Shown piece after piece: positions 17,648 to 26,599 of a stretch of 64,000 nucleotides of DNA. A program made the translations under genes and the position numbers. Below the pieces are notes generated by a model. The model worked only from the letters and a program-made list of their open reading frames with translations, made no database searches and was not told the origin of the DNA. The DNA comes from Streptomyces hawaiiensis (lineage in GTDB: Bacteria; Actinomycetota; Actinomycetes; Streptomycetales; Streptomycetaceae): the NCBI RefSeq assembly GCF_004803895.1, contig NZ_CP021978.1, positions 5,952,001 to 6,016,000 of the forward strand, read 5' to 3'. Within the stretch, counting starts at the first letter, position 1. The number at the start of each line of letters is the position of its first letter.

Positions 17648-18418
17648 CTAGGCATCGCGCTTCTTCAGCAGCACATAGCCCCCGACGAGCGCCGCGAGGA
17701 CCCACAGCCCCATGATCCCCAGGCCGCCCCACGGCCCGTACGGAGTGTCGTCGTCGATCGGCGTGACCACCTGCATGATCTTGCTGCCGGCCTGGTCGGG
17801 TAGGAACCGGCCGACCTTCTTCGTCGCGTCGACGTTGCCCAGGATGTTGGAGATCAGGAAGAAGAACGGCATCAGGATGCCCAGCGACAGCATCGGCGAG
17901 CGCAGCATCGCGGCGACGCCCATCGAGAACAACGCGATCAGCGCCATGTAGAGGCCGCCGCCGAGCACGGCCCGCAGCACCCCCGGGTCGCCGATCTCCG
18001 CCCGGTGCGAGCCCAGCATCGCCTGCCCCAGGAAGAAGGCGGCGAAGCTGGTGACGAGGCCGACCAGGAGAGCGAGCCCGCCGGCGACCGCGATCTTGCT
18101 GAAAAGGAAGGAGCCGCGCTTCGGCACCGCGGCCAGCGAGGTGCGGATCATGCCGGTGCTGTACTCGTTCGACACCACCAGCACCCCGAACACGATCATC
18201 GCGAGCTGGCCGAGACTCATCCCCGCGAAGCTGATGAACGTCGGATCGAACTCGACCCGGTCCTGCGCGCTCATCGAGTCGAACTCGCTCTTCGACAGCG
18301 CCGAGATCAGCATGCCGAGGGCGATCGTCACCACCACCACCAGCGAGAGTGTCCACACCGTGGACGCCACCGACCGGATCTTGGTCCACTCCGACCGTAC
18401 GACCTGTGTCACCGCCAT
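17648..18418 (-). CDS. ABC-2 type exporter permease (pair 2)
   Basis: This 256-residue permease has six predicted helices. Conserved features are MAVTQVVRSEWTKIRSVAST and SNEYSTGMIRTSLAAVPKRG, and it ends YVLLKKRDA, matching its paralogue at 15299. ATG 18418 lies two bases after the stop of the ATPase gene and follows AGAGGGG. It is co-transcribed with that ATPase. Its stop codon lies in a CTAG (17648-17651). Confidence 0.88.
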   Translation of the reverse strand: MAVTQVVRSEWTKIRSVASTVWTLSLVVVVTIALGMLISALSKSEFDSMSAQDRVEFDPTFISFAGMSLGQLAMIVFGVLVVSNEYSTGMIRTSLAAVPKRGSFLFSKIAVAGGLALLVGLVTSFAAFFLGQAMLGSHRAEIGDPGVLRAVLGGGLYMALIALFSMGVAAMLRSPMLSLGILMPFFFLISNILGNVDATKKVGRFLPDQAGSKIMQVVTPIDDDTPYGPWGGLGIMGLWVLAALVGGYVLLKKRDA

Positions 18419-18422
18419 CTGC

Positions 18423-19391
18423 TCAGCCCCTCTTCCCGCCGTCGCCCCATTGCTGCCGCGGTGGCTCGGGGCTAGCCGGGCTCGTCTCACTGTGTGCGTG
18501 GTACTCCACCGACTCCGCGGTCAGCTGCATGAAGGCCTCCTCCAGCGAGGCCTGTTGCGGACTCAGCTCGTGCAGCGTGATCCGGTGCTGCGCCGCCAGC
18601 TCGCCGATCTGCTCCGCCTTGCCGCCGTCCACCTCCAGCACCCCGTCACCGCTCTCCACGGCCACGATCCCGGCCTGGTGCAGCACGTCGAGCAGCCGCT
18701 CCCGCTGCGGACTGCGGACCCGGACGTAACTGCGTGAGTTGCGGTCGATGAAGTCCGCCATGGACGTGTCCGCGAGCAGCCGGCCCTGCCCGATGACGAC
18801 GAGGTGCTCGGCCGTCAGGGCCATCTCGCTCATCAGATGGGAGGAGACGAACACGGTCCGGCCCTGCGCGGCGAGCGACTTCATCAGGGTGCGGATCCAG
18901 TGGATGCCCTCGGGGTCGAGGCCGTTGACCGGCTCGTCGAACATCAGGATCCGCGGATCGCCGAGCAGCGCGGCCGCGATGCCGAGCCGCTGACCCATGC
19001 CCATCGAGAAACCCTTGGTCTTCTTCTTCGCGACCGCCGTCAGCCCGACCGTGTCCAGCACGTCCCGCACCCGGCTGCGCGGAATGCCGTTGCTCTGCGC
19101 GAGGCACAGCAGATGGTTGTAGGCGGTACGCCCGCCGTGCCAGGCCTTGGCCTCCAGCAGGGCGCCGATGTACGTCAACGGGTCCTTGAGCTGCTGGTAG
19201 TGCTTGCCGTCGATACGGACGTCGCCGGCGGTCGGATGGTCGAGACCGAGGATCATCCGCATGGTCGTCGACTTGCCCGCGCCGTTCGGCCCGAGGAAGC
19301 CGGTGACGATGCCCGGTCTGACGGTGAAGGACAGGTTGTTGACCGCCACCTTCTCGCCGTACCGCTTGGTCAGCCCCTCCAGCTCAATCAT
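18423..19391 (-). CDS. ABC exporter ATPase (pair 2)
   Basis: This 322-residue ATPase of the DrrA-like exporter class has Walker A GPNGAGKST, signature SMGMGQRLGIAAALLGDP, Walker B RILMFDEPVNGLDPEG and H-loop VSSHLMSEM. The C-terminal regulatory region is short, unlike the pair 1 ATPase. ATG 19391 starts MIELEGLTKRYGEKV. It is preceded on its strand by the filP terminator, so it has its own promoter in a short region. The two pairs are clearly tandem duplicates. Confidence 0.9.
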   Translation of the reverse strand: MIELEGLTKRYGEKVAVNNLSFTVRPGIVTGFLGPNGAGKSTTMRMILGLDHPTAGDVRIDGKHYQQLKDPLTYIGALLEAKAWHGGRTAYNHLLCLAQSNGIPRSRVRDVLDTVGLTAVAKKKTKGFSMGMGQRLGIAAALLGDPRILMFDEPVNGLDPEGIHWIRTLMKSLAAQGRTVFVSSHLMSEMALTAEHLVVIGQGRLLADTSMADFIDRNSRSYVRVRSPQRERLLDVLHQAGIVAVESGDGVLEVDGGKAEQIGELAAQHRITLHELSPQQASLEEAFMQLTAESVEYHAHSETSPASPEPPRQQWGDGGKRG

Positions 19392-19412
19392 GCCGCCACG
19401 CTAGAACGTGAC

Positions 19413-19446
19413 AAAGCCCTCTGCCACCCGAGCGGCAGAGGGCTTT
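19413..19446 (-). terminator. filP terminator
   Basis: A perfect 13-bp stem (19413-19425 with 19434-19446; arm AAAGCCCTCTGCC) lies 30 bases downstream of the filP stop and just before the exporter ATPase gene. An A/T-rich foot is present. Confidence 0.88.
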
Positions 19447-19476
19447 GCGGAGGTTCAGACTCCGTTTGCCGGACTG

Positions 19477-20412
19477 TTACCGGGACTGCTGCGCCGGGAC
19501 CCCACGGGAGATCGGCTCGTCCTCGGCCGGCGTACCGGCGGCGGCCACCGCGGCGCCCGTGAGCGTCGCGAGCATCTCGCGGACGTTCGTCAGCTGGGCG
19601 TTGATGCTGTCGCGGCGGTTGGTGAGGGCCGCGAGTTCCCGCTCGGACTCCGAACGGATGCGGTCGGCCTTGGCGTTGGCGTCGGCCACGATGTCCTCGG
19701 CCTGGCGCTGGGCCGTCTCCACCGTCTGACGGGCGCGGCGCTCGGCGTCCGTGCGCAGCTTCTCGGCCTCCAGGCGCAGCTGCTCGGCGCGGTGCTCGAT
19801 CTCGGCGAGGCGCTTCTCCGCCTTGGCCTGACGCGAGGCCAGGTCGCGCTCGGACTGCTCGCGGCGCTTGGCGAGGTTCGTCTCGAAGTCGGCGGCGGCC
19901 TGCGCGGCCTTGGCGCGGGTCTCCTCGAAGAGGGCGTCCGCCTCCTCACGCTTGGACTGCGCGTCTTTCTGCGCCTCGGAACGCAGCTGGGAAGCGTCAC
20001 TCTTGGCCTTCTCGACGATCCGCAGACCCTCGTCCTCGGCCTTCGCCTTGCGCTCCGCCGAGTACGACTCGGCGTCGTTGCGCACCTGCTGGGCCGCCGA
20101 CTCGGCGAGCTCGCGGTGCTGCTCGGACGCGCGCCGGGCCTCCTCGCGCAGGTCCTTGGCCTCTTCCTCGGCGAGGCGGAGGATCTTCTCCACGCGCGCA
20201 CCGAGACCCGCGTACGACGGCTCGGCGTCGGTGATCTGGGCCTGGGCGTTCTGCGTCTCGAGGTGGAGCTCTTCGATGCGCTTTTCCAGAGCGGTGATGC
20301 GGGCGAGAGCGCTGTCACGGTCGGAGACGAGCTTGGAGATACGTTCGTCCACCTGAGCGCGGTCGTATCCACGCCGCACAAGCTCGAAGCCGTAGGGGGA
20401 AGTGTCGCTCAT
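19477..20412 (-). CDS. filP: Coiled-coil cytoskeletal protein FilP
   Basis: This 311-residue coiled-coil protein forms intermediate-filament-like structures near Streptomyces hyphal tips. The N-terminus SPYGFELVRRGYDRAQVDER is DivIVA-like. Almost all of residues 30-270 is a charged coiled coil rich in E, R, A and Q, and the C-terminus is short and disordered (AGTPAEDEPISRGVPAQQSR). Length and adjacency to scy match S. coelicolor filP. The ATG at 20412 gives the expected MSDTSPYGFE. Confidence 0.93.
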   Translation of the reverse strand: MSDTSPYGFELVRRGYDRAQVDERISKLVSDRDSALARITALEKRIEELHLETQNAQAQITDAEPSYAGLGARVEKILRLAEEEAKDLREEARRASEQHRELAESAAQQVRNDAESYSAERKAKAEDEGLRIVEKAKSDASQLRSEAQKDAQSKREEADALFEETRAKAAQAAADFETNLAKRREQSERDLASRQAKAEKRLAEIEHRAEQLRLEAEKLRTDAERRARQTVETAQRQAEDIVADANAKADRIRSESERELAALTNRRDSINAQLTNVREMLATLTGAAVAAAGTPAEDEPISRGVPAQQSR

Positions 20413-20595
20413 GGGGTTCCTGTCGAATGAGACCGGTGAGGTGATAGGTGGAATCCTAGGGGCCGAAACGGTGTGTCATCGAGCGGATGCGCGTTTGATC
20501 TGGAAAATGACACCCCTTTTGAGTGGCTAACCCCCGGACCGCTTGCCAAAAACTTGGTCAAAGGCCCCAGCACACACCGGATACGCCCCGTTTGG

Positions 20596-23500
20596 CTAGC
20601 TATCCGAGGACTTGCCACCCGAACGGGGTGCGCCGACCGTCGCGCCCGCCTTGACTCCGTTGTCCTTGCCCGTGGAAGGGGCCTCGAAGGACTCCAACGC
20701 CTCCAGGACGTCCTGGACACGGGAGATCTCGGCGTTGATGTCCTCGCGGCGGCGGACCAAAACCTCCAGCTCGCGCTTGCCCTCCTCCACCGTGCGCTTG
20801 GCCTCGCGGATCGCCTCGGCCTTGAGCTCCTCGGCCTCCCGGACCAGCGTGGACTTCTTCTGCTCGGCCTCCTTGAGGAGCCCCTCCGCCTTCTTCACCG
20901 CGGCGATCCGGACCTTGCCCGCCTCGGAGTTGGCCTCCGAGACGATCTCCTTGGCCTTCGCCTGTGCCTTCGCCAGCTGCTCCTCGGCCGCCTTGACGAG
21001 CGCGTCGCAGCGGTCGCCCGCCGACTTCATCGTCTCGGCAGACTCCCGGCGGGCCCGCTCGTGCAGCTCCTCGATCTCGGATGTGATGCGGTCCCGCAGC
21101 TCCTCGGCGCGTTCCCTTATCTGCGTGGCGTCCCGGCGCGCGCCGACCAGCAGCTCGTCCGCGTCCGTACGGGCCTTCTCCACCCGGGAGTTGCCCTCGA
21201 CCGTCGCCTCCGACACCAGCCGGTCGGCCTCGGTGCGGGCGGCGCCCACCATCGTGTCGGCCTGCGCCTCGGCCTCCGCGGTGGTCTTGTGCGCCTGCTG
21301 CTGCGCCTCGGTCAGTAGCTTGTCCGCCTCGGCCGTGGTCTCCGTGATGAGCTTGTCGACCTGCTCGGCCGCCTCGGAGCGCCGCTTGTTGGCCTCCTTG
21401 CGGGCCTCGTCCAGGGTGCGGTCGGCCTCCTCGCGCGCCGTGCTGACGAGCCGCTCCGCCTCCGCCTCCGCATCGGTCTTCACACGCTCTGCCTCGGCGC
21501 GGACCCGCTCCGCGTGCCGCTGCGCCGAACCGACCGTCTCGGCGGCCTCGGCCCGCAGCCGCTCCGCCTCGCCGGTGGCGTCCCCGACCAGCTGGTCGGC
21601 CTTGGCGACCGACTCCGCCCGCACCCGCTCGGCCTCCGTGGCCGCCTCGGAGCGGACGCGCTCGGCCTCGGAGACCGCTTCCGTACGGACCCGCTCGGCC
21701 TCGGCGACCGTGTCCATCCGCAGCCGGTCGGTCTCCTGGACCGTCTCCGTCGTGAGCCGCTCCGCCTCGCTGCGCGCCTCGGTGATGAGAGTGTCCGCCT
21801 GCGTCGCCGCGTCCGACCGGATGCGGTTGGCGTCCTCCCGGGCGTCCGCCCGGGTGCGCGAGGCGCTCTGCTCGGCCTCGGCGATCGCGTCCGACGCCTC
21901 CGTGCGCACCCGCTGGGCGTGCTCGGCGACGTCCGTGCGGATCCGCTCCGCCTCCGCGATCGCCTCGGACATCGTCCGCTCGGCGAGCGCCTTGGCGGCC
22001 TCGGACTCCTCGTGCGCCGCGCGCCGCAGCCGGCCGGCGTCCTCGCTCGCCCGCTCCCGCTCGGCGTAGGCGTCGGAGCGGACCCGGTCCGCCTCCTCCT
22101 GGGCCTCCCGGCGCGTACGGTCCGCGGCGTGCTCGGCGGCACTGCGCAGCCCGGCGATCTCGTCCTGGGCCTGCTCGTGCAGCCCCGCGACGGAATCCCG
22201 GACCTGCTGGGCGTGCTGTTCGGCCGCCGACACCATCTCCGTGGCACGGCGGTCGGCCTCCTCGACCAGCCGTACGGCCTCGGTCTGCGCCTCCTCCACG
22301 CGCTTGCGCGCCGAGGCCAGCAGCTCCTCGCTCTGCTCGCGGGCCCGCTCGCGCTCCTGGTCGGCCTCCTGCCGGGCGCTGCCGAGGAGCTCCTCGGCCT
22401 CGCGGCGGCGCCTGTTGGCCTCCTCCTGGGCGGCGGCCAGCGTCTCGGACGCCTCAGCGGCGAGCCGCTCGGCGGCGGACTGCGCCTCCGCGCGCATCCG
22501 GTCGGCGCTCTCCTGCGCCTCCGACTTCAGCCGCTCGGCCTCGTTCGCCGCCTCCGAGCGCAGCCGTACGGCGACGGCCTCGCCCTCGGCACGCGCCGTG
22601 GACGCGTCCGCCGCGGCCTCGTCGCGCAGCCGCTCGGCCTCCGCCTCGGCCTGCTGCTGGAGCGAACGGATCCGCTCGGCGGCCTCGGCGCGCAGCCGCT
22701 CGTTCTCCTCGGCGGCCTCGCGGCGGATCCGCGCGACCTCCTCGCGCGCGTCCGACAGCGCCTGCTCGGCGGCCGTCAGACGCTCCTCCGCCTCCGTCTG
22801 GAGCCGCGTCAGCTCCTCGGCGGCCTCACTGCGACGAGCCTCTATGGCCCGCTCGGTCTCCTCGTGCAGCTCCCGCGCCGCGCGCTCGGCGTCCGCCTTG
22901 AGCGCCTCGGCCTGCTCGACGACCTCCTCACGGTGCCGCTCGGCCTCCTGCCGGGTGCGCTGGAGAGTCTCCTCGGCCTGCCGGCGCAGGGTCGTCGCCC
23001 GCTCGATGGCCTCGGTGCGGACCCTCTCGCTGTCCGTCTGGGCCGTCGTGCGCAGCTCGTCCGCGTCCGCCTTGGCCTTGGCGAGCAGCTCCTCGGCGGA
23101 CTTCGCCGCCTCCTCGATCTGCGCCACGGCCTCCTTGCGGGCCTCGGCGCGGATCTTCTCGCCCTCGTCGACCGCGTCCGCCCGCAGCTGCTCGGCCTCG
23201 CCGCGCAGCCTGCGGGCCTCCTCCTGCAGCTCGACGGTCTTGGCGCGGTACTCCTTGGTGTCGTCCTTCGCCGCGCCCTTGAGCTGCTCGGCGATGTCGT
23301 GCGCCTCGGCCCGCAGCCGGTCCGCCTCGGCCTCGGCCTCCGAGCGGATCCGCTCGGCCTCCTCGGCCGCGGCCTTCGTGGTCTTCTTGGCGTCCTCCGA
23401 CGCCTTGTTGAGGACTTCCTCGGCGGTCCGGGCCGCCTTGGACAGCTGGGTCGCGGTCTCCTCGGCGGTGAGCGTGCGGGCCTTCTCGGAGGCCTCCGCG

Positions 23501-24540
23501 ACGATCTTCTCGGCCTCGGCGCGGGCGTCGGCGACCAGCTGCTCGGCCTCGGACTTGGTGTTCTCGGCCTCCTTCGTGGCCTCCTCGACCAGCCGGGCGA
23601 CCTGCTCCTTGGCGGTGCGCGTCCGCGTCTCGTTCGCGGACTCGGCGCTCGTCAGGGCCTTGGCGGCGGCCTCCTTGGCCTCCGTGACCAGCTTCTCCGA
23701 CTCGGTCTGCGCCTTGCGCAGTGCCTCCTCGGCCTCGGCCATCCGCTGCTCGGCGGCCTTGCTCAGCTCCTGGGCCTCGCGGCGCGCGGACTCCGACTCG
23801 GTGACGGTCGACGTACGCAGCTGCTCGGCGTGGTCCGTGGCCTCCTGGGCCTGCGTCGAGGCGGCGTTCAAAAGGCGCTCGGCGTCCGTGCGGGCGCGGC
23901 GCAGGATCTGCTCGGCCTCCGCGCGGGCCTCCTCGGCCGCGCCCGTCAGCCGCTGCCGGGCCTCCGTCGCCAGCCGCTCGGCCTCCGCGCGGGCGGTGGC
24001 CAGGGCCTGCTCGGCCTCGGCCCGGGACTCCTCCAGCAGCCGGCGGGCCTGCTGCTCGGTGCGGGCCCGCAGCTGCTCGGCCCACGCCACGTTCTCGTTG
24101 ACGTGCGACTCGACCGTCTGGCGGCGCTCGGCCAGCTCCTGGTCCAGCTGCTGGCGGCGGGTCACCGCCTCCTGGTGCAGCTCCGCCTGGAGCCGGGCCG
24201 CCTGCTCGGCGTGCTCCTGGAGGATCCGCTGGGTCTGCGCCCGGGCCTCGCTCAGCTCCCGCTCGGCGTCGGTACGGATCTGGTCGGCCTGCATCTGCGC
24301 GTTGCGCAGCAACTGCTCGGCCTGCCATCCGATGTCGCCCCCCTCGAAGGAGGGCCGGGACATGATGGTGCGCCGCGCCTCGTGCAGCTTGGCGCGCAGC
24401 ACCTCGACCTGGTAGCCGAGGTCCTCGGCGTGCTGGATCGCCTTTTCCCGTTCGGTCTTCAGCCGCTTCATCTCGGCTTCGAACCGAGAGAGGTGGTCGA
24501 CGTCAGCCGCCGGCTCTCGCTCCTGGCTCTCGTAGCCCCG
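20596..24540 (-). CDS. scy: Giant coiled-coil polarity protein Scy
   Basis: This protein of about 1,314 residues is the molecular assembler of the hyphal tip complex with DivIVA and FilP. The N-terminal part (ESQEREPAADVDHLSRFEAE) leads to a canonical heptad coiled coil (about residues 15-70). The rest, almost to the C-terminus, is a long hendecad-type coiled coil built of repeating AEAERxRxEA-like units. I prefer GTG 24540 (MRGYESQERE). TTG 24576, twelve codons earlier, has a GGAGAG site and would give 1,326 residues. The stop is TAG within CTAG (20596-20599). Base composition of the repeats leaves long meaningless antisense frames. Confidence 0.93.
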   Translation of the reverse strand, partial: RGYESQEREPAADVDHLSRFEAEMKRLKTEREKAIQHAEDLGYQVEVLRAKLHEARRTIMSRPSFEGGDIGWQAEQLLRNAQMQADQIRTDAERELSEARAQTQRILQEHAEQAARLQAELHQEAVTRRQQLDQELAERRQTVESHVNENVAWAEQLRARTEQQARRLLEESRAEAEQALATARAEAERLATEARQRLTGAAEEARAEAEQILRRARTDAERLLNAASTQAQEATDHAEQLRTSTVTESESARREAQELSKAAEQRMAEAEEALRKAQTESEKLVTEAKEAAAKALTSAESANETRTRTAKEQVARLVEEATKEAENTKSEAEQLVADARAEAEKIVAEASEKARTLTAEETATQLSKAARTAEEVLNKASEDAKKTTKAAAEEAERIRSEAEAEADRLRAEAHDIAEQLKGAAKDDTKEYRAKTVELQEEARRLRGEAEQLRADAVDEGEKIRAEARKEAVAQIEEAAKSAEELLAKAKADADELRTTAQTDSERVRTEAIERATTLRRQAEETLQRTRQEAERHREEVVEQAEALKADAERAARELHEETERAIEARRSEAAEELTRLQTEAEERLTAAEQALSDAREEVARIRREAAEENERLRAEAAERIRSLQQQAEAEAERLRDEAAADASTARAEGEAVAVRLRSEAANEAERLKSEAQESADRMRAEAQSAAERLAAEASETLAAAQEEANRRRREAEELLGSARQEADQERERAREQSEELLASARKRVEEAQTEAVRLVEEADRRATEMVSAAEQHAQQVRDSVAGLHEQAQDEIAGLRSAAEHAADRTRREAQEEADRVRSDAYAERERASEDAGRLRRAAHEESEAAKALAERTMSEAIAEAERIRTDVAEHAQRVRTEASDAIAEAEQSASRTRADAREDANRIRSDAATQADTLITEARSEAERLTTETVQETDRLRMDTVAEAERVRTEAVSEAERVRSEAATEAERVRAESVAKADQLVGDATGEAERLRAEAAETVGSAQRHAERVRAEAERVKTDAEAEAERLVSTAREEADRTLDEARKEANKRRSEAAEQVDKLITETTAEADKLLTEAQQQAHKTTAEAEAQADTMVGAARTEADRLVSEATVEGNSRVEKARTDADELLVGARRDATQIRERAEELRDRITSEIEELHERARRESAETMKSAGDRCDALVKAAEEQLAKAQAKAKEIVSEANSEAGKVRIAAVKKAEGLLKEAEQKKSTLVREAEELKAEAIREAKRTVEEGKRELEVLVRRREDINAEISRVQDVLEALESFEAPSTGKDNGVKAGATVGAPRSGGKSSDS

Positions 24541-24750
24541 CACTGCGCGGTCCCATCCGTCCCCTGGTCGCAACACTCTCCAAACGAGCTCCGTCCATCC
24601 GCCGAACGGGGCCCCCGGGGAATGGTGTCAGATCATCGGCGGAGCAGAGGCTGCTGCCCCGACGCTCGTCCCCCGAAACCCGGACCCCGGTGGTCCTGCC
24701 GTCACACGGCGGGACCGCGGTCACCCTGGACTGAGCGGCGACCGCCCCCA

Positions 24751-24779
24751 ACCCTACCGGCCCCTATGTACGAGGGTCA
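24751..24779 (-). promoter_or_regulatory. Possible scy promoter
   Basis: On the minus strand TGACCC (24774-24779) and TAGGGT (24751-24756) are 17 bases apart, overlapping the end of the epimerase gene. This would give scy a leader of about 200 bases. The call rests on box similarity only. Confidence 0.35.
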
Positions 24780-25217
24780 GTGCTCAGGTGACTCAACAGG
24801 CGCCGAAGTGACCAGTTCTGTCAGTACGCCATGACAGTCCTTGGGGTGCAGGAAGGTGATCCGTGACCCCATGGAACCGCGTCGCGGCTCTTCGTACAGC
24901 ACGCGTACGCCCTTGCCCTTGATCTCGTCGGCGTCCCCGTCGACATCCGCCGTACCGAAAGCGATGTGGTGGACGCCCTCCCCGTTCTTCGCGAGCCACT
25001 TCGCGACGGCGGAGTCCTCACGGGTGGGCTCCAGGAGCTGCAGGTACGAGGCGCCGCCGTCGGACGTATCGTTGATCTTGAGCATGGCCTCGCGCACACC
25101 CTGCTCCTCGTTGACCTCGGAGTGGAACACCTCGAAGCCGTAGGTGGCACGGTAGAACTCGACGGTCTTGTCGAGGTCGAAACAGGCGATTCCGATGTGG
25201 TCGATTCGCGTCAGCAT
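24777..25217 (-). CDS. mce: Methylmalonyl-CoA epimerase
   Basis: This 146-residue glyoxalase-fold enzyme interconverts (2R)- and (2S)-methylmalonyl-CoA. The expected metal ligands are visible: His7 (LTRIDHIGIAC), Gln60 (SYLQLLEP), His84 (GVHHIAFG) and Glu134 (GVLTELV). Length is typical. It is divergent from the thiolase-meaB operon across 148 bases. It works with methylmalonyl-CoA mutase, and the MeaB chaperone is encoded next door, so this locus serves the propionyl/methylmalonyl-CoA pathway. Confidence 0.95.
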   Translation of the reverse strand: MLTRIDHIGIACFDLDKTVEFYRATYGFEVFHSEVNEEQGVREAMLKINDTSDGGASYLQLLEPTREDSAVAKWLAKNGEGVHHIAFGTADVDGDADEIKGKGVRVLYEEPRRGSMGSRITFLHPKDCHGVLTELVTSAPVESPEH

Positions 25218-25365
25218 GGATTCAGTGCAGCGCTCCGAAGGTGGTTACGCAACGTGCGCGCGATCACACCGACAGCCCGATGACGGGGTGGAGTACCGGT
25301 CAGTACATTCGAAGTAAACCCTCGTTCACTCCTCGGCTGTGCAGCCGGTAAGGGGATCGCAGCTC

Positions 25366-26565
25366 ATGTCTTCTGCTACGACCAGCTCGGTGATCGTCTC
25401 GGGGGCGCGTACGCCCATGGGGCGGTTGCTCGGATCGCTGAAGTCCTTCTCCGGAGCCGACCTCGGCGGCTTCGCGATCAAGGCCGCCCTCGACCGTGCG
25501 GGGATCGGCGGCGACCAGGTGCAGTACGTGATCATGGGGCAGGTGCTCCAGGGGGGAGCGGGACAGATCCCGGCCCGCCAGGCCGCGGTCAAGGGCGGCA
25601 TCCCGATGAACGTGCCGGCGCTGACCATCAACAAGGTGTGTCTGTCGGGCCTCGACGCCATCGCGCTCGCCGACCAGCTCATCCGCGCGGGTGAGTTCGA
25701 CGTGATCGTCGCCGGTGGTCAGGAGTCCATGACCAACGCCCCGCACCTGCTGCCGAAGTCCCGTGAGGGCTTCAAGTACGGCGCCATCGAGATGCTCGAC
25801 TCCATGGCCCACGACGGTCTGACCGACTCCTTCGACGGCGTCGCCATGGGCGAGTCGACGGAGAAGCACAACACCCGCCTCGGCATCGCGCGGCCCGAGC
25901 AGGACGAGATCGCCGCGCTGTCGCACCAGCGGGCCGCCGCCGCCCAGAAGAACGGCCTGTTCGAGGCCGAGATCACGCCCGTCGAGATCCCTCAGCGCAA
26001 GGGCGACCCGGTGCTGTTCAGCAAGGACGAGGGGATCCGTGGTGACACCACCGCCGAGTCCCTGGGCAAGCTGCGTCCCGCCTTCGCCAAGGACGGCACC
26101 ATCACGGCCGGTTCCGCCTCGCAGATCTCCGACGGTGCCGCCGCCGTCGTGGTGATGAGCAAGGCCAAGGCGCAGGAGCTCGGCCTGGAGTGGATCGCCG
26201 AGATCGGGGCGCACGGGAACGTGGCCGGGCCGGACAACTCGCTCCAGTCCCAGCCGTCCAACGCGATCCTGCACGCGCTGAAGAAGGAGGGCCTGGAGGT
26301 CTCGGACCTCGACCTCATCGAGATCAACGAGGCGTTCGCGGCCGTGGGCGTGCAGTCGATGAAGGACCTCGGGGTGTCCACCGAAAAGGTGAATGTCAAC
26401 GGTGGCGCCATTGCCCTGGGTCACCCGATCGGGATGTCCGGTGCGCGGCTCGTGCTGCATCTCGCGCTGGAGCTGAAGCGGCGCGGCGGTGGCGTGGGTG
26501 CGGCCGCGCTGTGCGGTGGCGGCGGGCAGGGCGACGCGCTGATCGTGCGCGTGCCCAAGGCCTGA
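25366..26565 (+). CDS. Acetyl-CoA C-acetyltransferase (thiolase)
   Basis: This 399-residue thiolase condenses two acetyl-CoA to acetoacetyl-CoA or runs in reverse. The nucleophilic Cys is near residue 92 (INKVCLSGLDAI). The His motif is NGGAIALGHPIGMSGARL, and the second Cys is in ALCGGGGQGDAL. ATG 25366 (MSSATTSSVIVSGARTPMG) follows AGGGGAT. An in-frame ATG nine codons earlier is less likely. It is the first gene of a two-gene operon with meaB (34-base gap). Together with the hydroxybutyryl-CoA dehydrogenase it can start C4 acyl-CoA synthesis. Confidence 0.93.
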   Translation: MSSATTSSVIVSGARTPMGRLLGSLKSFSGADLGGFAIKAALDRAGIGGDQVQYVIMGQVLQGGAGQIPARQAAVKGGIPMNVPALTINKVCLSGLDAIALADQLIRAGEFDVIVAGGQESMTNAPHLLPKSREGFKYGAIEMLDSMAHDGLTDSFDGVAMGESTEKHNTRLGIARPEQDEIAALSHQRAAAAQKNGLFEAEITPVEIPQRKGDPVLFSKDEGIRGDTTAESLGKLRPAFAKDGTITAGSASQISDGAAAVVVMSKAKAQELGLEWIAEIGAHGNVAGPDNSLQSQPSNAILHALKKEGLEVSDLDLIEINEAFAAVGVQSMKDLGVSTEKVNVNGGAIALGHPIGMSGARLVLHLALELKRRGGGVGAAALCGGGGQGDALIVRVPKA

Positions 26566-26599
26566 GTTCCGGTACGTCCCTTATCTGAACGGAGCTGTG

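Noticed and set aside
21514..24834. Very long open frames opposite scy on the plus strand (over 1,000 codons)
   Set aside because: They mirror the scy hendecad repeats and GC third-position bias. The translated products are Leu/Gly/Arg or Ser/Ala/Arg low complexity with no family signature.
25293..25306. GTACCGGTCAGTAC between mce and the thiolase gene considered as an operator
   Set aside because: Only 10 of 14 positions are symmetric and the GTAC ends are self-complementary, so the signal is too weak to call.
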